A stretch of DNA of 64,000 nt from NCBI GenBank assembly GCA_963828185.1, contig CAWHDV010000015.1, positions 248,001 through 312,000 on the forward strand. The letters are read 5' to 3'. Origin of the DNA: Rhodoblastus sp963828185. Its GTDB lineage: Bacteria; Pseudomonadota; Alphaproteobacteria; Rhizobiales; Beijerinckiaceae. The notes under the pieces were generated by a model, which was given only the letters and a program-made list of their open reading frames with translations, was not told where the DNA came from and did not search any database. Of this stretch, positions 60,139 to 64,000 are shown one piece after another. Every line of letters starts with the position of its first letter. The stretch's first letter is position 1. The translations under genes were made by a program, and so were the position numbers.

Positions 60139-61116
60139 ATGGCGGAATTCAGAAGGGATCCTCTGCTGGGCAATTGGGTCGTCGTCGGTTTCAAGAAGAC
60201 CAAGACGAACGCCGTGGGCGTCTGTCCCTTTTGTCCGGGAAACGAAGAGATGACCCCCCCTTCCATTAGGGAAACGCGGGACCGGGAAGGAAGGTGGCTC
60301 CTCCGGTGCTTCTCGGCAGGCAACCCGGTTTTCCAGGTGGAAGAAGAAGAGAACAAGAGGGCCGAAGGCTTCTACGACAAGATGGGGACGCTGGGGGCGG
60401 ACGAGCTTATCGTCGAGAATCCGTCTCATACGAAGAGTATCTCGGCCTTCGAGCCCGTGGAGATGTCGCGCGTCGTGGCAATGTACACGGAGCGCATCGT
60501 CGACCTGAAAAGGGACGAGCGGTTCAAGTACGTGCAGATCTTCAAGAATCATGGTGAGCTTGCAGGCTCCTATATCTTTCATCCCCACTCGCACGTGCTC
60601 GCGACGCCTATCGTGCCTCATCAGCTCATGCTGGAGCTTGCCAATTCCAGGAACCACTACCTGCTGAAAGAAAGGTGCCTCTTGTGCGATGTGGTGAGCC
60701 AGGAAACTCGGCAGGAGAAGAGGGTGGTGACCCTTACCGACCACTTTATGGTACTTTGTCCCTTTGCCTCCAGGGTGCCCTTTGAAGCCTGGATTGTGCC
60801 TCGCGTCCATAACCCGGCTTTCGAAGCGTGGGCCGGTGAGGCCATACAGGAAGATTTCGTGCGGGTTTTTCTGGATACGATGAAGCGGATCGAGAAGGTG
60901 GCTAGCTCTTACTCGATAGTGATTCATACATCACCCAACCAGGTACGGGAAGGTTTTGGTGATGAGAACGCGCGCATAAGCGACTATTTTCACTGGCATA
61001 TAGAGATTCTCCCGAGGGATGCCAATTCGGCCAAGTTCAAGCGTGACGACCAGTTCTATACGATCTTTACCACTCCCGAAGAGGCGGCCATGCTGCTGAA
61101 GACGGAAAAACTCTAG
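60139..61116 (+). CDS. galT: GalT-like nucleotidyltransferase
   Basis: The 325-residue protein belongs to the HIT-type galactose-1-phosphate uridylyltransferase family. Zn-binding Cys pairs are visible in VCPFCPGNE, and RCLLCDVV lies further on. The active-site region is FHPHSHVLATPIVP, where the usual HPHxQ has His instead of Gln. A second histidine cluster is DYFHWHIEILPR. A true GalT activity is not certain; relatives act on other sugar phosphates or nucleotides. The start ATG has no strong ribosome-binding site. It is divergent from cysS with 79 bases between. Confidence 0.82.
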   Translation: MAEFRRDPLLGNWVVVGFKKTKTNAVGVCPFCPGNEEMTPPSIRETRDREGRWLLRCFSAGNPVFQVEEEENKRAEGFYDKMGTLGADELIVENPSHTKSISAFEPVEMSRVVAMYTERIVDLKRDERFKYVQIFKNHGELAGSYIFHPHSHVLATPIVPHQLMLELANSRNHYLLKERCLLCDVVSQETRQEKRVVTLTDHFMVLCPFASRVPFEAWIVPRVHNPAFEAWAGEAIQEDFVRVFLDTMKRIEKVASSYSIVIHTSPNQVREGFGDENARISDYFHWHIEILPRDANSAKFKRDDQFYTIFTTPEEAAMLLKTEKL

Positions 61117-61125
61117 GAGACTGCC

Positions 61126-61371
61126 ATGGGATCTACTCTTTATTGGATTAAGTTCGGAGTATACGTGGTAGTCGCGGTTGTCATGCTGGTTTTCGGTGCG
61201 CTTTTCTTAAGACATGTCTATATTTCCTTGTGGCTGGAAAACGGAGAGTTGGCCGTTTCGTCGCTTATGCTGGGGGTAGTCCTTTTCCTGGTGGGAGGGG
61301 GGCTACTCCTCACGACCCTTGCCCACTCCATTAAACGAGCGTGGGGGAGAAACCATCTCCACGCGCGGTAG
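61126..61371 (+). CDS. Small two-helix membrane protein, unknown
   Basis: The 81-residue product has two clear membrane helices (YWIKFGVYVVVAVVMLVFGAL and SLMLGVVLFLVGGGLLLTTL) joined by a short loop (YISLWLENGELAVS), and a basic tail. It starts nine bases after the galT stop with AGGAGA upstream, so it is probably co-transcribed with galT. No family was recognised. Confidence 0.7.
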   Translation: MGSTLYWIKFGVYVVVAVVMLVFGALFLRHVYISLWLENGELAVSSLMLGVVLFLVGGGLLLTTLAHSIKRAWGRNHLHAR

Positions 61372-61402
61372 GCCTTGTCGCAACGCAGCCAGGCTCTTTT
61401 CT

Positions 61403-62840
61403 TTAAACCCCGGATTTCAGATCGATGATCTCCAGACTGTGGTTCGCATCGGGGTGCCTCGGGGAAGGACCCTCGATCAGGAGTGCAAAGTCCCCTGTTG
61501 CCTCGTGCGTTCGCAGCCATGCTCTTCGCCCAACCGGTCCAATCATCGGTTTCATCCGTGTCGCAGACCGGGTAGACGCCGTAGGAGAACTGAAGCGCCT
61601 GGCAGATAGCCTGCTGCGGGCTTGCCGCGGTTATCCATACCGGTAGTCGAAGTCGGGAAAGACCTCTCGCTGTTGTGCCGCTCGCGGCTGGGCACGATCA
61701 CGCCGGCGATCGGCATGCGTTCCATCGCGCTTTCGACGCTCAGGGAGATCAGATCGCCCGTACCGATCTTCTCGTCCACCGCGATCGTTCTTCAGTGTTT
61801 CCCTTACGTAGTGACCGGGGCGGTGCGGTTCCACGACCTGGGCTATTTTTACCAGCATGGCAACGGCATCCACCGGGTACTTTCCCATAGCCGATTCTTC
61901 TGAGAGCATCACACAGTCTGTGCCGTCGAGTATGGCATTCGCCACGTCCGTTGCCTCGGCGCGGGTCGGACGCCGATTCTCGATCATGGATTCCAGCATC
62001 TGTGTGGCCGTAATAACCGGTTTGCCGAGCAAGTTGGCCTTATGCATGAGCTGCTTCTGGACAATGGCAATCTGCTCTATGGGTATCTCCACGCCCAGGT
62101 CTCCCCTGGCGATCATGATGCCGTCGGCAGCATCGAGGATCTCCTCAATCCGGTCGAGGGCCCTGGAGCGCTCGATCTTGGCGATGATGAAATGGCGTGT
62201 AACCCAGGTGTGCCGCTGCTCTTCGAACCGCGAGGATGTCGGCTTTCGATTCCACGAAAGACTGGCTTACCGCATCGACGCCCTGATCCAGGGCGAATTT
62301 CAGGCAGTCATGGTCGTGATCGGTAAAGGCGGTGATGCCAAGGTCGATTCCCGGCAGGTTGAGTCCTTTGCGGGACCGCAACTCACCGCCGACAACGATC
62401 CTGCATGTGACCTCATCCTCCTGCACGATGGTCGACTTCCATCTGAATGAGGCCGTCGTTGAGGAAGAGGGCGTCGCCCGGGTTCTACGGCTGTCGGCAG
62501 GCCGGCAAACGTGACTGAGGCATAACGGGCGTCACCCACAAGCTCGCGTGTGGTTAAGGTGAAACTGTCACCCGGGGTCAGCTCGACGGCTCCCCTGCTA
62601 TTTGGCCGATGCGGATCTTGGGACCGGGCAGGTCTGCCATGATCATAAGGCGTTTTCCGTGGAGCCGGAAGCGGCACGAAGGTCGTTCGATCACTTTCGC
62701 GTGCTCGTCAAACGTTCCATGTGAGAAATTGAGACGGGCCACGTCCATGCCGGTGAGAACATCTGATCCATGTCATCCCGGGACGAGGAGGCCGGCCCGA
62801 TGGTACAAACAATCTTCGTCTTGTTACCGGGAAAGCTCAT
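61403..62840 (-). CDS. pyk: Pyruvate kinase (many frameshifts)
   Basis: Pyruvate kinase makes ATP and pyruvate from PEP. All parts are present in order but in changing frames: KTKIVCTIGPASS near 62,820, ARLNFSHGTF, IMADLPGPKIRIG, LNLPGIDLG, VDAVSQSFV, MIARGDLGVEIP, LLGKPVITATQMLESMI and TRAEATDVANAILDGTD. The C-terminal allosteric domain (WITAASPQQAICQALQFSYGVYPV, LEIIDLKSGV) ends at 61403. At least six indels are needed, but the span of 1438 bases fits a complete enzyme of about 475 residues. Heavy read error is likelier than decay, because neighbouring genes show the same kind of damage. Confidence 0.85.
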
Positions 62841-63149
62841 CCCAGACACTTCCTTTTGGCGCCACACAGGTTGGAAGACTTTTCGACCGGTAACTTGCGC
62901 GCTTTCGCGTGTGCGTCAGTCTGATGATAGTCCGGGAAGGCGTTGAAAGTCAACCGCACCCGGGCCGGGCGCTCGAATCATTGTCCAGTTTCCCTGGAGG
63001 CCTCTTATCGAATCATTGCTCGATAGTGACCTATAATCACTAATATATTCAAAAAACTACAAAAAATTCCTAAACCTATTATATCATATATGGCATAATA
63101 GACCGAGTCAGTCGGTTCGTGAATCACCATGTGAGTGAGGTAAAGGCTA

Positions 63150-63183
63150 CGCCGGCCGCAAGGGTAGCTTTGGAAGGCCGGCG
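63150..63183 (+). other. GC-rich leader hairpin upstream of the aldehyde oxidoreductase gene
   Basis: CGCCGGCC (63150-63157) pairs with GGCCGGCG (63176-63183) around an 18-base loop, about 65 bases before the start at 63250. No T-run follows. It does not match the Moco riboswitch pattern as I know it. The gap 62,841-63,249 is otherwise empty and has an AT-rich tract near 63,040-63,110 that could hold the promoter. Confidence 0.45.
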
Positions 63184-63249
63184 AGAGCGAGAGGCAGACC
63201 TTTGAAGCAGAAGTGGTTTTTCCAACCTATATATTAAGGAGGATAGGGT

Positions 63250-64000
63250 ATGATCAAGAAGATTCTCAATGTGAACGGGGTTGAAAAAACGGCGATGGCC
63301 GATCCCGATGCCACCCTGGCAGACGTACTTAGACAGAATCTTTTCCTCACCGGCACCAAGGTGGGTTGCGGCAAGGGGGAGTGCGGGGCTTGCTCGGTCA
63401 TTATGAATGGTAAGGTAGTTCGTTCCTGCATAGCCCGTATGAAACAGGTGCCCGATCACGCAGTTATTACCACCATAGAGGGGGTCGGAACGCCTCAGAA
63501 CCTGCACGCCTTGCAGCTCGCCTGGATCGCCCACAACGGGGCCCAGTGCGGCTTTTGCAGCCCCGGTTTCATCGTTTCCGCCAAGGCGCTTCTGGACGTG
63601 AACCAGAAACCGACAAGGGAAGAGGTAAGGGACTGGTTCCAGAAGCACCACAATGCGTGCCGGTGCACAGGGTATAAACCCCTCGTCGACGCAGTCATGG
63701 ACGCAGCCCGTGTTGTTCGAGGTGAGATGAAGGCGGACGACCTATCTTCAAGATACCGGCTGACGGAAAGATATGGGGTACGAAACACCCGCGTCCCACG
63801 GCCGTTGCCAGGGTGACCGGAACCCTCGATTACGGCGCCGATCTCGGTCTCAAGTTCCCCAAGGACTCCCTTTACCTTGCTCTCACCCAGGCCGAAGTCT
63901 CCCACGCAGAGATCCTCTCGATCGATACTTCAGAGGGTGAAGGCATGCCCGGGGTCGCCAAGGTTCTCACACACAAGGACGTAAAGGGAAGCAACCGCAT
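63250..64000 (+). CDS. mop: MOP-type molybdenum aldehyde oxidoreductase (frameshifted, runs off the window)
   Basis: This is a xanthine-oxidase-family enzyme in which the iron-sulfur part and the molybdenum part are on one chain, as in the aldehyde oxidoreductase of Desulfovibrio gigas. The first [2Fe-2S] ligands are in GCGKGECGACSVI. The second are in GAQCGFCSPGFIV and NACRCTGYKPLVDAVMDAA. A missing T near 63,747 shifts the frame. The next frame gives PADGKIWGTKHPRPTAVARV then TGTLDYGADLG and VAKVLTHKDVKG up to the edge. A strong AAGGAGG precedes the ATG. moeA and the MobB remnant nearby fit its need for molybdenum cofactor. Confidence 0.9.

Noticed and set aside
63120..63250. Moco riboswitch before the aldehyde oxidoreductase gene
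   Set aside because: A GC hairpin exists, but the conserved Moco riboswitch core that I know is not present.
40363..64000. Right half as a genomic island acquired by the left genome
   Set aside because: It contains single-copy housekeeping genes (cysS, pyk, moeA), no integrase or att site, and begins inside two cut genes; a chimeric assembly explains it better.

Overview
The window looks like two unrelated bacterial genomes joined near position 40,360. The left part (1 to about 40,360) reads as an alphaproteobacterium of the Hyphomicrobiales (Rhizobiales) type. Evidence is the block leuS-lptE-holA / parB-parA-rsmG-mnmG-mnmE / rho, the ActR/ActS (RegA/RegB) redox pair beside hemE-hemJ, two parS sites, and a candidate replication origin between ppsR and hemE carrying a CtrA box. 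The right part (about 40,360 to 64,000) has different codon use and a gene set typical of anaerobic Desulfobacterota (deltaproteobacterial) syntrophs. These genes include a sigma-54 activator, a very long hybrid sensor kinase, a URO-D/MtaA-family protein, a MOP-type molybdenum aldehyde oxidoreductase and many toxin-antitoxin modules. At the join, an ABC permease gene runs directly into the middle of an SpvB/FG-GAP protein gene, so both are truncated. No integrase, att site or tRNA is visible there. A chimeric contig is the simplest reading, although recombination cannot be excluded from sequence alone.

Left part in order: 3' end of ftsK, a LolA-like protein, exonuclease III, a cyclic-nucleotide-binding protein, an OmpR-type regulator, an L,D-transpeptidase, yggS, leuS-lptE-holA, parB/parA, rsmG, mnmG, mnmE, parS, rho, cobP, dnaA, a long non-coding stretch, dnaQ-coaE-aroE, ppsR, candidate oriC, hemE-hemJ, actR, actS, typA, a TAXI receptor, argG, maeB, mutS, and an anion-type ABC ATPase with the truncated permease. 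This is the origin-proximal replication and segregation neighbourhood of the chromosome. Compared with the order I know from other Rhizobiales (rho-hemJ-hemE-ori-ppsR-maf-aroE-coaE-dnaQ), the dnaQ-to-hemJ block is inverted, and maf is missing between aroE and ppsR.

Right part in order: a broken SpvB-like gene interrupted by a 144-bp MITE, a sigma-54 activator, a second MITE-like inverted-repeat element, a small secreted protein, a PIN/AbrB toxin-antitoxin pair, a URO-D-family protein, a 1146-residue hybrid kinase, a DUF4338 (DruA-type)-ISAs1 fused transposase with an internal deletion, and a run of four adjacent toxin-antitoxin modules (BrnT remnant/BrnA, HigB/HigA, RHH/ParE, DUF6364/PIN). 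After these come a MobB remnant, moeA, a Nudix gene, cysS, galT, a small membrane protein, pyk, and the start of a MOP aldehyde oxidoreductase.

Many genes, including essential ones (leuS, mnmG, hemE, argG, cysS, pyk), are split by single-base indels. In the left part every case is a one-base duplication next to an identical base. This pattern looks like sequencing error rather than gene decay. I did not find a clear, wholly new system. The most distinctive items are the origin region, the stacked toxin-antitoxin run with an amputated BrnT, the deleted DruA-type transposase fusion, and the two MITEs.
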